A stretch of DNA of 64,000 nt from Fibrobacter sp. (GCA_017642335.1 JAGCPF010000025.1:62001-126000), one strand, 5' to 3'; positions 9,112 through 19,700 are shown, numbered from the stretch's first letter. Notes: generated by a model not told the origin, from the sequence alone. A program made the numbers and translations.

Positions 9112-11575
9112 TTAAACATATTTTACGCTATAATATGGAATGACATCTAGACTTCCGATTTCTTCCATGTTTCCCCAATCGTGATTTGGGGAGTCTATAT
9201 CAAACATCATTCTGAAATATGCTTCGGAAGAATTTTCCCAGAACCCAGTTGTTTTTCGTGGGCGACAAGTCCACGAATAGCCACCATCAAAATTATACGC
9301 CTTGTTTGTAGCAAATTCATGATAGACTCCAACATTTCCAATCAAATCGGGTGCGTGTCGTGTTTCGTGGTGCCCCGTCCAATAAGTTTCCCTATAAAAA
9401 CGCAACCATACTTTCAAATCGTTCATATACATGTCTTCGTGTTCCATTCGTTCGTAATCGTCACCATTTACAGACTTGATAGAATGACCTGGGGCTACAT
9501 AAGGAATTTCCTCAATCGTTGCGTAACCGTGTATGTTATGATTGTCAGCAATGTTTGAAAGAATTGTATAATTTCCCTTTGGGTATTCTGAAATAACCAT
9601 TGGGCCTTTATTCCCCTTATAAATCCAAGTGTGGTGTGCTGGGTATGGGTCAAGATATAAGGTCGTACAGTCTTGTCGTGTGAATTTTCCTTCTCCAAGT
9701 GGGTCTGACCATGATTCGGGATAGATTGGATTCTTTTCTGTATTGCTGAAGGTGTTGTTAATCCACACGCAAGCCGTTTTTACGCCTGTTCTATATGGTT
9801 GGTAATGTTGTAATAAATGCCTACCAGAAATCACACAGTCCTTCATAGAACTGCTAATAAAATTATCTCCATTATATACGAAATCTTGAGTCCAAACAGA
9901 ACCCCTAACTTCTGTTCGTTCTATGTTTAACGCCCCTCTTATTACGATGTCACCATAAACGGCACAATCTAAAAGCGTCAATCCACCTACAAATGGGTTT
10001 GAGTTGTCGCCAACAGCACCTTGTGTAAGTCCGCTACCGATTGACGAATGGAATACAGTTTGCGTCGCTCCCATTACACAGTTTAAATTCTTGTTATGTT
10101 GGAAATCTGCCACCCACGAATTTACAAGCGTAATGACTGTATTTTGTGTTTCGTGAATGAATGTTCCTATTTTACAACTTACGAAACCAACTTCTGTCGC
10201 TCCTGTTAATCTAACCTTGTCGATTTTACAGTTATTGAAGTATGTGTTTTCAGGAACAGCGATGTTTCCTAAAGAACCGTTCATATAAGTTAAACCACTT
10301 CCAACAAGTAATGTTGAAACCTCGGGTCTTGAAAACATGCTACGCCCATGTAAATCGATCGTGGTGAAACCACACGAACGAGCTGTCAAAACGAAAGTAT
10401 CTACGCTTTCAAAATTGTCTATATCCAAAGAACAGTTCGTTATATCTACGCCTGTATGGTCAAAAGAACCGAAAAAAGGGCTTGTCGGAAATGACCATAT
10501 TTCTTTGATAGAATGTATAACCAGGAGACAAGAAGTGGTCGCCTATAAAATGACATCCATCAAATGTTATATGGTAAGCGTGGTTTGTGTATTCTATTTG
10601 TCCGTGACCAATGAAAGTCATATTTGAACAAGTGATGTTCGCAGTCTTTGCGTTCGTTTGCGTGACCAACTTGTTATAAACATGGATTGTCTTTGCTCCA
10701 GATGTGAGCATTTGGAAAAGGTCATAGAAAATAAGAGAATCGACTTCTACATAGCCCCCAATAAAATGGAAGTTTCCTATTGGCTTTGTATTTCTAGCAC
10801 CAGCGAACTGAATGTTCTTACATGTTATCGTGTGTGCGGAACCGAAATCCACTTGGTCTTCCAAAAGCAAAGTTCTGCTTGTGGAATAATTCGTCTGGAT
10901 GTTGTAATTTCCCCTTTTCATTTTTATTACTCTGGGTGAAATAATCCTATTGTCGGTTCCGTATTCGTATGACGCACCAAACAAAGCGGACATATTTTCT
11001 AAATGTCCTTCGTAAACGCCATAATACTCTGATGGAATATATGGGAGCGAATTTACAAGGAGCCAACGCCCACCTGATTGAAGTCGTGAGCCGAATACTT
11101 GTCCGTTATCTATGACATCATTTGAATTTTCATCCCAAACATAAGTTCTGGCTCCACAGTCATCGTTTGTATGGTAGCCCACGACAGTAATCGTTCCCAA
11201 AGAAGTATCTGCGTCCGCTATTGATTCATAGCCGTAAATAATCGAATCATGGTTCCCATTTGAAAGCTCAATCCCTGTATAATAGGTTCTATCGTCTTGC
11301 CACATTTGGGGGCGTGTATCCGTTTTGGGGTCGCTATAATCGCCCAGATACTTTTCTTGATGGACTGAATAAATCTTGTCATCAAGAATTACATCGTATT
11401 CCAGAAAACCATTTATGTCTGTATATACGGGATTTTCGCAAAGCACAAGTTGGTCGTTTTCGTCATAGACAAAAATTTCATCAAGTTGATTGGTGTCTTT
11501 TTGATAGAACGAAATTCTACCGTATAATGGTTTTCCGTTCACATCTAATCTTTGGTCTTTATCGAAAGCAAACAT
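9112..11575 (-). CDS. Tailspike (head-binding domain plus probable beta-helix), CGG-recoded
   Basis: The two halves (11575-10460 and 10470-9112) are joined by skipping the C at 10471 (TTT C GGT) into one 820-residue protein. Residues 1-95 (NGKPLYGRISFYQKDTNQLD, then VYTDINGFLEYDVILDDKIY) closely resemble the P22-tailspike head-binding domain. From about residue 200 onward, short repeated strands with stacked Asn/Ile/Phe (MTFIGHGQIEYTNHAYHITF and similar) suggest a right-handed parallel beta-helix. Plain translation would stop two codons after CGG. All other CGG triplets in this gene are out of frame. It follows the portal gene with the stop and start 1 base apart. Confidence 0.85.
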
Positions 11576-11576
11576 T

Positions 11577-13344
11577 TTAAGCCCCCAACTGATTTATAAT
11601 TTGTTCATTGTTTTTCTGTTCTATCTTTGCGACCAATCGGGCGTTTTCGTTATTCTGTCTAAACGCTTCTTTTTGAAGTTCTGTCGCTCTTTCGGCATCT
11701 TGATTTTCGGATTGAGCTTGAAGTCTCATGGCTTCTTTCTGTAATTCTGTCTGGTTATCCATTTGAGCGACAACAAGGGCGTTTCTGTTGTTTTGTTCCA
11801 TAGCGACCAACTGAACATTGAGTTGCTGGTTTTGATTCTTGAGTTCCTGATAGGCTTGTGCCATTTGTTGTATTTGATTTTGGAACTGTAATTGCTGTTG
11901 TTGAAGTTGTTGCTGTAATCGCATAACTTCTGGAGAAACACCACCGAAAACAGCTTGATTAAATCGCCTTATAAATTGGTTGTCATCTAATGTGGCTGTA
12001 ATAGCCCCAACCAAATCCATTCGCTTATCGTCTGGAACAAGTTGAGCCAACTGAATTAATTCGGCTCTAGCCACTTGTCGTTCCATTTGGTCTTCGGGAC
12101 CCTGTTCCACGGAAACTTCTACATCGTAGCCAAGCAACTGAAAGAAAATGTGACCAGCGGACTTAAACGATTCTTTTAGATTGTCGAAATAATTGCGGAC
12201 ATTGTTCGTGTATGTTTTCGCATTGAGAAGAGCTTCCGTTGCGGTCATTTCCACTTTTTGGTCGGGTATTCCGATAGACTCCACGCCTGTAATTGATTGG
12301 AGCATGGCGAGAGAATTTTGAAGAACTGTTGTCAAGTCGTTGTATTGAATCGTCATGTCTATGCGTGTAGGCGGTTCGTTTTTGTCTTTTCTGTCATCGT
12401 ATTTGTTATATGGAAGAACCTGATTTATAGACTTGTCAAAGTTCTTGTAATACTCATCATTTCCTTCTAATGCTTCTTTCGTGATAATTAAGGCGTTCTT
12501 TGGAGATTTCGCCAAGCGTTCGCATAATTGCGAATAGCTGTAATCTATAAGTTTTTGAATGGGTTTTGATTGGGAAACAATACCACGATGGCTTAACTTG
12601 TCATCTACAAAAATCTCTTCGCCATATACGGGGATGATTGGTAATCTATCGATGTTTAGCGTTATCGGGTCTTCTAACAAATCCTTGTTCAATAGCTTGT
12701 AAACGGTCACGCCACCATTTGACCTGACATAATAAGTGATTAATGGCATGGATTGTTCGTCATAACTTTCAGAAATGTCAATCAGGGGTTTGTCACCCTT
12801 TTCTGTCACGAAATTTTCACCATAGGTTTTCTTAATCCACGCCTTTGATTTTATGTCTATGATTATGGCTTGATTTGCGTCAGAGCCATCGATCTCGATT
12901 GAATCGGGGTCGTAATAGACTTTCGTCACATCGGGAATGGAATAAAGAACGGGAACAGCATTTCCGTCTTTGTCGTAATCTATGGATAGATTAAGAAAGC
13001 CCAAACCATAGCCGTGTAGAATTTCGCAAAGCCTGATATATGGATGCTTTGACGGCGGTGGTGTTTAAAAATCTGTTGGATAAATCATTCAATGCTTCGT
13101 CAGTCGTGAGCCAAGAATAAGGTGCTGACGAATACTGATTGACGATGGCTCTAATGGTGTTTGATATAACATCCACAGGCATTTTAAGGCGTGATTTACC
13201 AAAACGCTTATTGTCGGTTTCATCAAAATGTGAACCGCCAAGAAATAGCCTATCGTCTTTTATTCTGTCGTAGAAATCGCTGAAATAATCGTGGGAACGG
13301 TTTTCAAAGTCCTTAAATTCTTTCAATAACGCTTCATCAATCAT
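11577..13344 (-). CDS. P22-like portal protein, CGG-recoded
   Basis: The 117-codon and 475-codon frames are joined by skipping the C at 13014 (ACA C GGC TAT), giving 588 residues. The order of a P22-type portal is visible: an N-terminal helical region ending MPVDVISNTIRAIVNQY, a central NLSIDYDKDGNAV segment, a core with DMTIQYNDLTTVLQ, and a long C-terminal Gln-rich coiled coil (about residues 460-580: QQQLQQQQLQFQNQIQQM). The portal forms the dodecameric ring through which DNA is packaged. Without recoding only 117 residues would be made. A TATAAATA-like box (13393-13400, minus) stands about 50 bases upstream of the start. It is separated from the other head genes by the accessory region. 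Confidence 0.88.
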
Positions 13345-13392
13345 TCAAAACCTCATAGAATATAACCCCCATTATATAGGGTATTTACATTC

Positions 13393-13400
13393 TATTTATG
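13393..13400 (-). promoter_or_regulatory. TATAAATA-like late promoter candidate (CATAAATA) before portal
   Basis: The minus strand reads CATAAATAG here, 49 bases upstream of the portal ATG. It resembles the repeated box found before other late phage genes. Confidence 0.35.
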
Positions 13401-13422
13401 AGAGGCTTTGTTTTGAAATCTG

Positions 13423-14075
13423 TTATTGATGGTCACGGTCGTATGAAATTTTACCGATGACAGCATTATCCAGAATTTTCGGGACACTTCTGTTCCAATA
13501 ATCGTCTATGTATTTAGAAAGGTCTTTTGTTTGTGCGAACTTTGAAAAAGCGGTTTCAATTTTCCAGAATGTTTCAAATTGTGCTTCTTTGGATTTGAAA
13601 CATTTGTTGTCGCTGGTTCCATAAAAGAACCGAATTGTATATCTACGGTCAATGGGTGCGATTAATTCGGGAAGAATAAAATGAAGTGTCTTTGAAAATG
13701 TGACAAGTGGCGGTTTATTGGTTGCGACAAGTTTAAGTCCAAAGAATAATTTTTCAAGAGTGTCCTTGAATTTTTCCAAATTTTCAATTTTCCCATTCTT
13801 CAATTTTTCAAAATCGGCTTGATGTTCTTTTATTGATTTGACGAATGTTGGAAAGTCCATTAACTTCGCCCCTCGTGAGTTCATATTCCAAGCCGCCAAA
13901 GTGACATAAACCAATTCAAGAAAATCGTCCTTGAATTTATCTTTGAATTTGTATTCAAGAACTTTTCTGTATAGATAACTCCCTGGGTCGTGGGGCGATA
14001 ATTGAGGGTGGTATATTTCAAACGAGATTCTAGGAACTTCTTGTTTTCAAAAACGGATAAATCTTGTTTGGGCAT
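13423..14075 (-). CDS. Accessory phage protein of unknown function; frame broken near the start
   Basis: The main frame encodes a convincing protein (YHPQLSPHDPGSYLYRKVLE, then LVYVTLAAWNMNSRGAKL) down to 13423 but has no start codon. An ATG at 14075 in another frame gives MPKQDLSVFE, and a -1 change in the short A-run at 14042-14048 would join them into about 217 residues. This change is not at a CGG and is opposite in direction to the 17 recoding sites, so it may be a true mutation. I do not recognise the family. It sits next to the restriction-modification genes and may be a regulatory or defence accessory. No transmembrane segment is seen. Confidence 0.5.
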
Positions 14076-14271
14076 AAAAACCTCGTAACGGCTTGTTTTT
14101 GTTCAATATAGCTTGTATTCGCCTTCTTTGGTAAGGGGTAAGACCCAGACCATCGGTTCAACAGTGTCTTGGAAATTGGATTTTACAAAAAAAATGTCGC
14201 ATTAACGAAAAATGTCAGTAAATGACGGAAGCTCTTTTCTATTTTTGGTCTGAAAGTAAAAAGAGGATAAG

Positions 14272-15108
14272 ATGGACACTGTTATTGTTCCGCCAATCAA
14301 ATGTCAGGGAATAAAAACCAAAATTGTTCCTTTTATAAAGCAAACCGTTAAAATGGATCCCGAAGGAACATGGATAGAACCTTTTTTGGGCTCTGGAGTT
14401 GTTTTGTTTAATGTAGCTCCCAAAAAAGCGATTGTTTCCGACAAAAACAGCTATATCATAGCTCTTTACAGGGGCATTCAACAGGGCGAAATAACTCCTG
14501 TTGTTGTTAGGGATTTTTTAGAATACCACGGCGAAAGATTGTCTAAAGGCGGGGCTGATTATTGGAAAGAGGTGCGAAACGAATTTAACCAAAACAAGGA
14601 TCCCTTATACTTTCTATTTCTAAACAGAAGCGACTTTAATGGAATGATTCGTTTCAATAGAAAGGGTGAATTTAATGTGCCTTTCTGTAGAAAACCCGAT
14701 AGATTCGCTAAAGCGTATGTAACAAAAATTTGTAATCAAGTCGCGAAAGTGTCTGAAATAATAAAAGACAAAGATTGGGAATTTTCAAACTGCGATTGGC
14801 AAACCACAATAAAAAAAGCAACGCAGAAAGATTATGTTTATTTAGACCCTCCGTATATAGGTAGAGATACATCCTATGTCGGTGAATGGCCTCAATCCGA
14901 AGCGGATGAATTGGCTGATTTGGCTCATTCAACAGAGGCTAATGTTTGCTTGTCAATGTGGAAAGAAAACGAGTTTCGTTTTAACGACCACTTAAAAGAC
15001 AAATGGAGTGATTTTACTTGGTTGGAACAAGAACACTTCTATCATATTGGAGCAAAGGAATCGAATCGTCACCCCATGATAGAAGTTCTTGCTGTCAAAA
15101 GAATATAA
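14272..15108 (+). CDS. DNA adenine methyltransferase, EcoRV-type (Dam/MT-A70-like alpha group)
   Basis: The 278-residue protein follows M.EcoRV closely by memory: VPPIKCQGIKTKIVPFIKQ near the start, the SAM-binding FxGxG-like PFLGSGVVLFN (about residues 40-50), FLNRSDFNGMIRFN, and the catalytic DPPY at about 192-195. It would methylate adenine in the site cut by the neighbouring endonuclease (GATATC for the EcoRV family). Its stop abuts the stop of the endonuclease gene, which is convergent. It has no in-frame CGG and needs no recoding. As one of few plus-strand phage genes it can be expressed separately, which would protect host DNA before the nuclease appears. Confidence 0.9.
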   Translation: MDTVIVPPIKCQGIKTKIVPFIKQTVKMDPEGTWIEPFLGSGVVLFNVAPKKAIVSDKNSYIIALYRGIQQGEITPVVVRDFLEYHGERLSKGGADYWKEVRNEFNQNKDPLYFLFLNRSDFNGMIRFNRKGEFNVPFCRKPDRFAKAYVTKICNQVAKVSEIIKDKDWEFSNCDWQTTIKKATQKDYVYLDPPYIGRDTSYVGEWPQSEADELADLAHSTEANVCLSMWKENEFRFNDHLKDKWSDFTWLEQEHFYHIGAKESNRHPMIEVLAVKRI

Positions 15109-15912
15109 TCACCTTGTTTTATAAGCCGCAATTCTTCTTAACACTTCATCAAAGTCGTAATCGTATAAAAGTTCTGGTTTTGCTTGTTTTGGTAGCCATG
15201 TAAGAAATTCAGATAATGAATTATATTCTTGAATTTCCGAACGGTATTTCGGGTAATTCTTCCAATAAATGTCGTATATTTCATGACCCAGAATTGAGAA
15301 AGGACCGTTGCCATTAACGAAATCCGAAAAGTTATTGGTTTTTATTGAGCCTATATTTTCTGTATTACCAGACCCAGGTTTGTCACCTGCTATTTTATAT
15401 TTTTCTTGAATGAAGTATCTAACATTCTTAAATGGAAGTTTTATTTCGCTCCTTTTTTCAAAAGGATACGCTTCACTTTGTTGGGCAGCAGAATTTCTTT
15501 CGTAAACAAAACCTATGACATAATGTTTAATGTAATCGGTGTATTTGTAAGCAATGTTTTTTGTATTGTTTCTCATGTATGAAGCGAAAGACCCTAATGT
15601 AAAGCCAATCTTACTTTCACCTTCAACATAGGTCGTTTTGACATCTATTGCTATTTTTTCGTTTGAATACTTGTTTTTCATCATCACAAAATCTGGGTAA
15701 ACAGTTTGTGATTCAGGCGTTTCAATAATACATCCATTGTCTTTTGCGATTTTTTCCAAAATCGGCTGAATCATCATTTCAAAAATTCTGCCAATAATTT
15801 TTGAGTCAGACCCCAAGGTGTGGATGACATCATTTTTGTCTATTACGCCAAAGACATCAAAATTACACATGCGTGCTTCTTTATAAAAAGTCGGAATAAG
15901 GTCTATACTCAT
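15109..15912 (-). CDS. Type II restriction endonuclease, EcoRV family
   Basis: The 267-residue protein aligns by eye along its length with R.EcoRV: LGSDSKIIGRIFEMMIQPIL (residues 33-52), the catalytic YPDF and IAIDVKTTY segments (Asp, then Asp-x-Lys of the PD-(D/E)xK site), RNNTKNI, and the DNA-recognition region AGDKPGSGNTENIGSI. The conserved residues suggest an active enzyme that cuts the EcoRV sequence GATATC. It has no in-frame CGG. With the convergent methylase it forms a complete R-M pair carried by the phage, which could exclude other phages or stabilise the prophage. Confidence 0.9.
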   Translation of the reverse strand: MSIDLIPTFYKEARMCNFDVFGVIDKNDVIHTLGSDSKIIGRIFEMMIQPILEKIAKDNGCIIETPESQTVYPDFVMMKNKYSNEKIAIDVKTTYVEGESKIGFTLGSFASYMRNNTKNIAYKYTDYIKHYVIGFVYERNSAAQQSEAYPFEKRSEIKLPFKNVRYFIQEKYKIAGDKPGSGNTENIGSIKTNNFSDFVNGNGPFSILGHEIYDIYWKNYPKYRSEIQEYNSLSEFLTWLPKQAKPELLYDYDFDEVLRRIAAYKTR

Positions 15913-16014
15913 TTTTTCTTCCTTTTTTTTGATTTTATAAGCAATATAACTTATATTTGATAAGAAAAAAAAACATTGTCTGACATTTTAAACATTTTTA
16001 TTCTCATTTAAGAA

Positions 16015-16308
16015 ATGACCGAAGACGAATTTGAGAAATTAAAACAAATGGACTTCTTGGAAAACGCCCAAGAAGACATTAAAGATTTAATGTCAGGCCG
16101 AATAAAGGATGTCGAGCATTTGGAGGCTGTAACCACTTTGCTCGACAAACTTACGGATTTAAGTTCCGACATGGACTTCATTTCAGGGCTTAATCAAGAC
16201 AGATTATACAAGTTCATAAATTCCAAATCTATGGAAGAACTCAAAACCATTTTCGGGAAGTTGGATGATTTTAGAAAATGGTTTAACACCGAATTTATCG
16301 CAAAGTAA
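16015..16308 (+). CDS. Small acidic helical phage protein, unknown
   Basis: The 97-residue protein is acidic and helical (MTEDEFEKLKQMDFLENAQE onward), with no membrane segment and no cysteine. The ATG at 16015 follows an AT-rich leader that starts just upstream of the endonuclease start, so the two are divergently transcribed. A second small gene starts 27 bases after its stop. I do not recognise the family. It could regulate the R-M pair or belong to an early accessory operon. Confidence 0.55.
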   Translation: MTEDEFEKLKQMDFLENAQEDIKDLMSGRIKDVEHLEAVTTLLDKLTDLSSDMDFISGLNQDRLYKFINSKSMEELKTIFGKLDDFRKWFNTEFIAK

Positions 16309-16335
16309 TAACCACTTTTATTTTAGGAACGAAAA

Positions 16336-16812
16336 ATGTCACTTCAACAAGTATTTGGGAACAATTTCAACAAGTCACAACCAAATGGACTTAACGAATC
16401 GCAAAATCAATGTCGGGATGACATTGAAAAAATTTTAGACAAATTTGATAAAATTAAATCATTTATCGATGAAAACATTCATAATCCCTCAAAAAATACA
16501 GACCCATCAAAAAATTCCGCATTGAGCGATGCTTTAATCTCTGCTTATAATGATTTAACAGATTTGATTGATTCAACATTGGGCCGTCAAGATAGAAGTG
16601 TCAAAAGCATACACAAGTTACAATCAGAATTACCTAATGATTTAAGAGGCGTTCCTTTTATTTGGGAAAAAATTGATGCCGAATTAGATGTTGTAAAAAA
16701 GAAAATAGATGACGCAGTTTTATGGAATAGGATTAATTTTTATCTTTTAAAAGATAAACTTGAAAAAATTATGACAGACATTCATGACGCAAACCTTGAA
16801 TATGTGTATTAA
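16336..16812 (+). CDS. Phage helical protein, unknown
   Basis: The 158-residue, largely helical protein (KILDKFDKIKSFIDENIHNP, then LISAYNDLTDLIDSTLGRQD) has a good ribosome site (TTAGGAACG) before the ATG at 16336. It lies just downstream of the gene at 16015-16308, probably in one transcript that ends at the bidirectional terminator at 16813-16841. No in-frame CGG occurs. No known domain is recognised. Confidence 0.55.
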   Translation: MSLQQVFGNNFNKSQPNGLNESQNQCRDDIEKILDKFDKIKSFIDENIHNPSKNTDPSKNSALSDALISAYNDLTDLIDSTLGRQDRSVKSIHKLQSELPNDLRGVPFIWEKIDAELDVVKKKIDDAVLWNRINFYLLKDKLEKIMTDIHDANLEYVY

Positions 16813-16841
16813 AAAACAGGGCGATTAATTCGCCCTGTTTT
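16813..16841. terminator. Bidirectional intrinsic terminator
   Basis: Perfect 12-bp arms (16813-16824 and 16830-16841) start with A-runs and end with T-runs. The hairpin sits between the convergent genes ending at 16812 (+) and 16846 (-), and so serves both strands. Confidence 0.9.
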
Positions 16842-16845
16842 CGTT

Positions 16846-17666
16846 TTATATCGTTCGTAGCCTATATTGAAATCCAAGATGTTTTTCTATTTCTCCATAA
16901 GCAAAAAGCCATGAGCAACTGAAATGTTCATCCAGAAAACCGCCATTGTGGATTTCTGCCTTGAACTTTCATTGGATTTTGTGCTTTATACTTGTTCAAA
17001 ATGGCTTGGGCTTTTGCTTCAAATCCGTTTTGGTCATAGACATCATAATACACGACCAGCTTTGCGTTTGAGAAAATTTCGCCATTGGCTTTTAGATTCT
17101 TGAAACGCTGAACGGCATCGTGTGACGCACCAACTTTAATTGTTTGAATGTTGTCGATAACATAGACTTGACCAGGATAGACATTGGACGCATCACAGAA
17201 CATTTTTTCTACATGCTCCATAATGTCTATAATGTCAAAAATTCTATTTCTCATTTGCTGAAGGATATACTTGAACAATGGGATTATTTGAGAGCGTTTA
17301 CAGTTCTTCAAACATGGCCCGCCAAAGTCATTCACATAAAATCTTTTGAAAATTACATTCAAAAGACGGTGGAAAGACTTACATTCGTTTTCATCGGAAC
17401 AAAGAATGTTGTCTATGAAATCGAAGTCTTTTAGATTTACGCATCGTGCTTTGGGGTTGCTTGAATTGCTACATCTATTTGTGATTTCTTGAAATTTGGC
17501 TTCCAGACCTTTCGCCTTTCCGTCATTCCCCCAAGTATCACCGCATAGAATACTTTGAATTTAAGTCACGACACGAAAAGAAAATGTATGTGTAGCCGTT
17601 ATAATCTTTCGCCCATACATTGAGCCATCTACAGTCTTTTACATCGTATTGAATTGTATTATTCAT
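16846..17666 (-). CDS. GIY-YIG/T5orf172-like protein, doubly CGG-recoded
   Basis: Two C-skips, at 17543 (ATG C GGT) and 16942 (TGG C GGT), open one 272-residue frame from ATG 17664-17666 to a TAA at 16846-16848. Without the first, translation stops at ATG CGG TGA after 42 codons. Without the second, it ends 4 codons after CGG. With it, 31 codons follow (FLDEHFSCSWLFAYGEIEKH onward) that end just before the terminator. Around residues 165-195, VYVIDNIQTIKVGASHDAVQ looks like the T5orf172/Mug113 branch of the GIY-YIG nuclease fold. The rest is unassigned. The start lies 2 bases after the stop of the upstream gene. Confidence 0.75.
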
Positions 17667-17668
17667 TT

Positions 17669-18885
17669 TTATTTCACTCCTTTATTTTTATTGTGTTTCT
17701 CTATGAATGCGATGGCTTCCGATTGGTCGCCAACACACTTTATAAATTCGTCAAGATATGCGTTTACTTCGCCCTTGATTTCGTCAAGGGCTTTTGCGTC
17801 TATCTTTTGAACATTCTTTCTTTTTACTTGTTGGGATAACGATTCAAATAAGTTCTGTAAGCCAACCCTATTTTCAGGGTCGCTCGATAGAACATCGGGA
17901 GCCGTCCACCCTTTACCGTGTCACAAAATAAGGTGATAATTTAGCCTTTAATTCTTTTACGCATTTGCGTTTTTCTGTCGCATACCATTTATATAATTTC
18001 TCTTTTAATTCAAATGGAATTTCAAGAGAATAAACGCCATCCCACGACTTTACTTTTTCGTAAATTCGTTCACGACCTTGTTTTCCATAAATGCGTATTT
18101 TGATTTTCGGTTTTTTATCGTCATCGAAATTGTGACAACAGCGTTGCTTGACCAACATCCAACCTTTTAATACATTCAAATCCTTATACGCTTTCTTAAA
18201 TAACAGCAAAGACTCATTAAAGAATTTTTCTGTATATGTGTATTGGATTATTCCGTCTATATACTTTCCACTTCGTGGAGCCATTAACGCCATGTGTTTT
18301 TTTATGGTCGCTATGACATCCTTGTTCTCTAATTCCATTTCTGGATAATCGGGAGCGAAATGCTTCAAGATTTCCTGAAGATTGAACCAATTAACGAAAG
18401 CGGAATTATAGGCATAATTCAAGTGCCATCGTAAACGGAAATCTTCATTTGATGGAATTTTGATAGCAGGAAAACACTGCGTGTCGATAAATCGACCACG
18501 GCAAAATGTTTTTATTTGCTCCGATAATTCTGTATGGGAAGTTAAGACTTCGTGTGATTGGTCGGAAACTCCGTCAGGAGTTTTTGACTTTGTGATACAA
18601 ACATCTTTATTTGATAATTTAGAAGGATTTAATTTATTATTAAATCTTTTTTGTATCGTTATGTCAAAATTAACTGCGTTGTAATTGGATAGAAGAAACA
18701 CCGCTTTGCTCATTGTTGAATGTAGATTCAAAGGGAGCAATTTCGTGCCGAGTTCTTCTGTTTGTTGGAACAATGTTCCAAATTCAATTTCACAGTTCTT
18801 CTTGGGGCGAATTTTGCCATTTTCCAAGATGTTCGTTTCTCGTCTTCGACAAGAAACCTTAACGGATTTACCGCATTTTTTTCAT
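17669..18885 (-). CDS. 404-residue phage protein, doubly CGG-recoded; replication-initiator candidate
   Basis: The start is ATG at 18883-18885 behind an AGGAGA ribosome site, and the plain frame reads only MKKM, CGG, TAA. Skipping the C at 18873 and again at 17918 (ACA C GGT, again with a TAA right after CGG) gives 404 residues ending at 17669. The product is basic and mixed alpha/beta, with DFRLRWHLNYAYNSAFVNWF near residue 160. I cannot assign a family. Upstream lies a 410-base non-coding stretch with a 16-bp-armed inverted repeat, so a replication initiator or origin-binding protein is a reasonable guess. Both sites make full expression depend on +1 decoding from the fifth codon on. Confidence 0.75.
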
Positions 18886-19295
18886 GTTTTCTTTCTCCTA
18901 AATAATGTCCTAAATCAGGATCGAGCCATCCAAAAGAATGGATTTCTGGAACCCTAAAAAAGAACGGATTTTTTTGTGATTGTTTGTGCTTACCCCTTCG
19001 GGGATGGCGTTTGTTCTCTATGGTATTTATGAATTTTCTGCCGAAAATTCTTCAATTTCGCCATATTGTTTATAGAACTTTACAAATATAGCTTATTATT
19101 TTGGTTTGTCAAGGGTTTTCGGCTAAAATTTTGTTTCGATTTAAGCAACAGAATTTCTATATATTGTGGTTTTTAAAGAAATAAACCACAATATATAGGG
19201 GTGTTTTTGACATTTTTTAGCCCCCTAGAAGGCATTTTCGCCCATTTCCAACCATTTCGTCAAATGAGTCCAAAAACGCCCTTAAAACGCCCTTT
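18886..19295. promoter_or_regulatory. Non-coding region with palindromes upstream of the 404-residue gene; possible origin or control region
   Basis: No gene is seen here. Two palindromes stand out: an 8-bp-armed hairpin at 19031-19050 with tetraloop TGCC, and a perfect 16-bp-armed inverted repeat (19157-19172 and 19183-19198, loop 10). The surroundings are AT-rich. It could hold the promoter and operator for the leftward gene or a replication origin. Confidence 0.45.
19157..19198. repeat. 16-bp perfect inverted repeat
   Basis: CTATATATTGTGGTTT at 19157-19172 is the exact reverse complement of 19183-19198, with a 10-base spacer. It could be a repressor operator or origin iteron. Confidence 0.8.
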
Positions 19296-19553
19296 TTACC
19301 CATTGAACCACCTGATAAAGCGATAATCATAGACATTTTCGAGCTGGTTCATCATTCTGTAGGCAGAAACCACGGAACACCCATATTTTGCGGTAAACCA
19401 ATTCACAAATTCGGTCGCAAATATGGTCAGTTCCACATGGTTTTCGTAATCGCTTTTAAGGATTTCGTCTATTCGTTCGACTGTTGGGAGTTTCACATAA
19501 CCAACCGACTTTCTTGGGATCAAAACGCCACGACCTTTTTTTCTGGATTTCAT
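19296..19553 (-). CDS. Small basic phage protein, possible DNA-binding
   Basis: The 85-residue protein begins MKSRKKGRGVLIPRKSVGYV and has a helical second half (EFVNWFTAKYGCSVVSAYRM), compatible with a small helix-turn-helix regulator. A ribosome site (AGGTGA) precedes the ATG at 19551-19553. It stands alone between the palindrome region and the terminator at 19701-19727. No in-frame CGG. The family is not recognised, and DNA binding is inference from charge and size. Confidence 0.55.
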   Translation of the reverse strand: MKSRKKGRGVLIPRKSVGYVKLPTVERIDEILKSDYENHVELTIFATEFVNWFTAKYGCSVVSAYRMMNQLENVYDYRFIRWFNG

Positions 19554-19700
19554 TCTTTCACCTCACATCCAAATAAACATTCGATGATGTATGTATAGAC
19601 CCAGAGCTGGTCAGTAGAGCGTCCAAGGAGCCATTTTGGGGAAATGGTGGATAATCCACCACGAAACAAGAAAAAGCCCTTAGAAACGAAATACTGACGA

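Noticed and set aside
19597..19675. A tRNA-like sequence (GAGCTGGTCAGTAGAGCG followed by hairpins)
   Set aside because: It recalls a D-arm and a GCC-containing loop, but there is no acceptor stem, the loop before it is 9 bases without U33, and the last hairpin lacks a TTCRA loop. It is probably only a leader of the small gene at 19296-19553.
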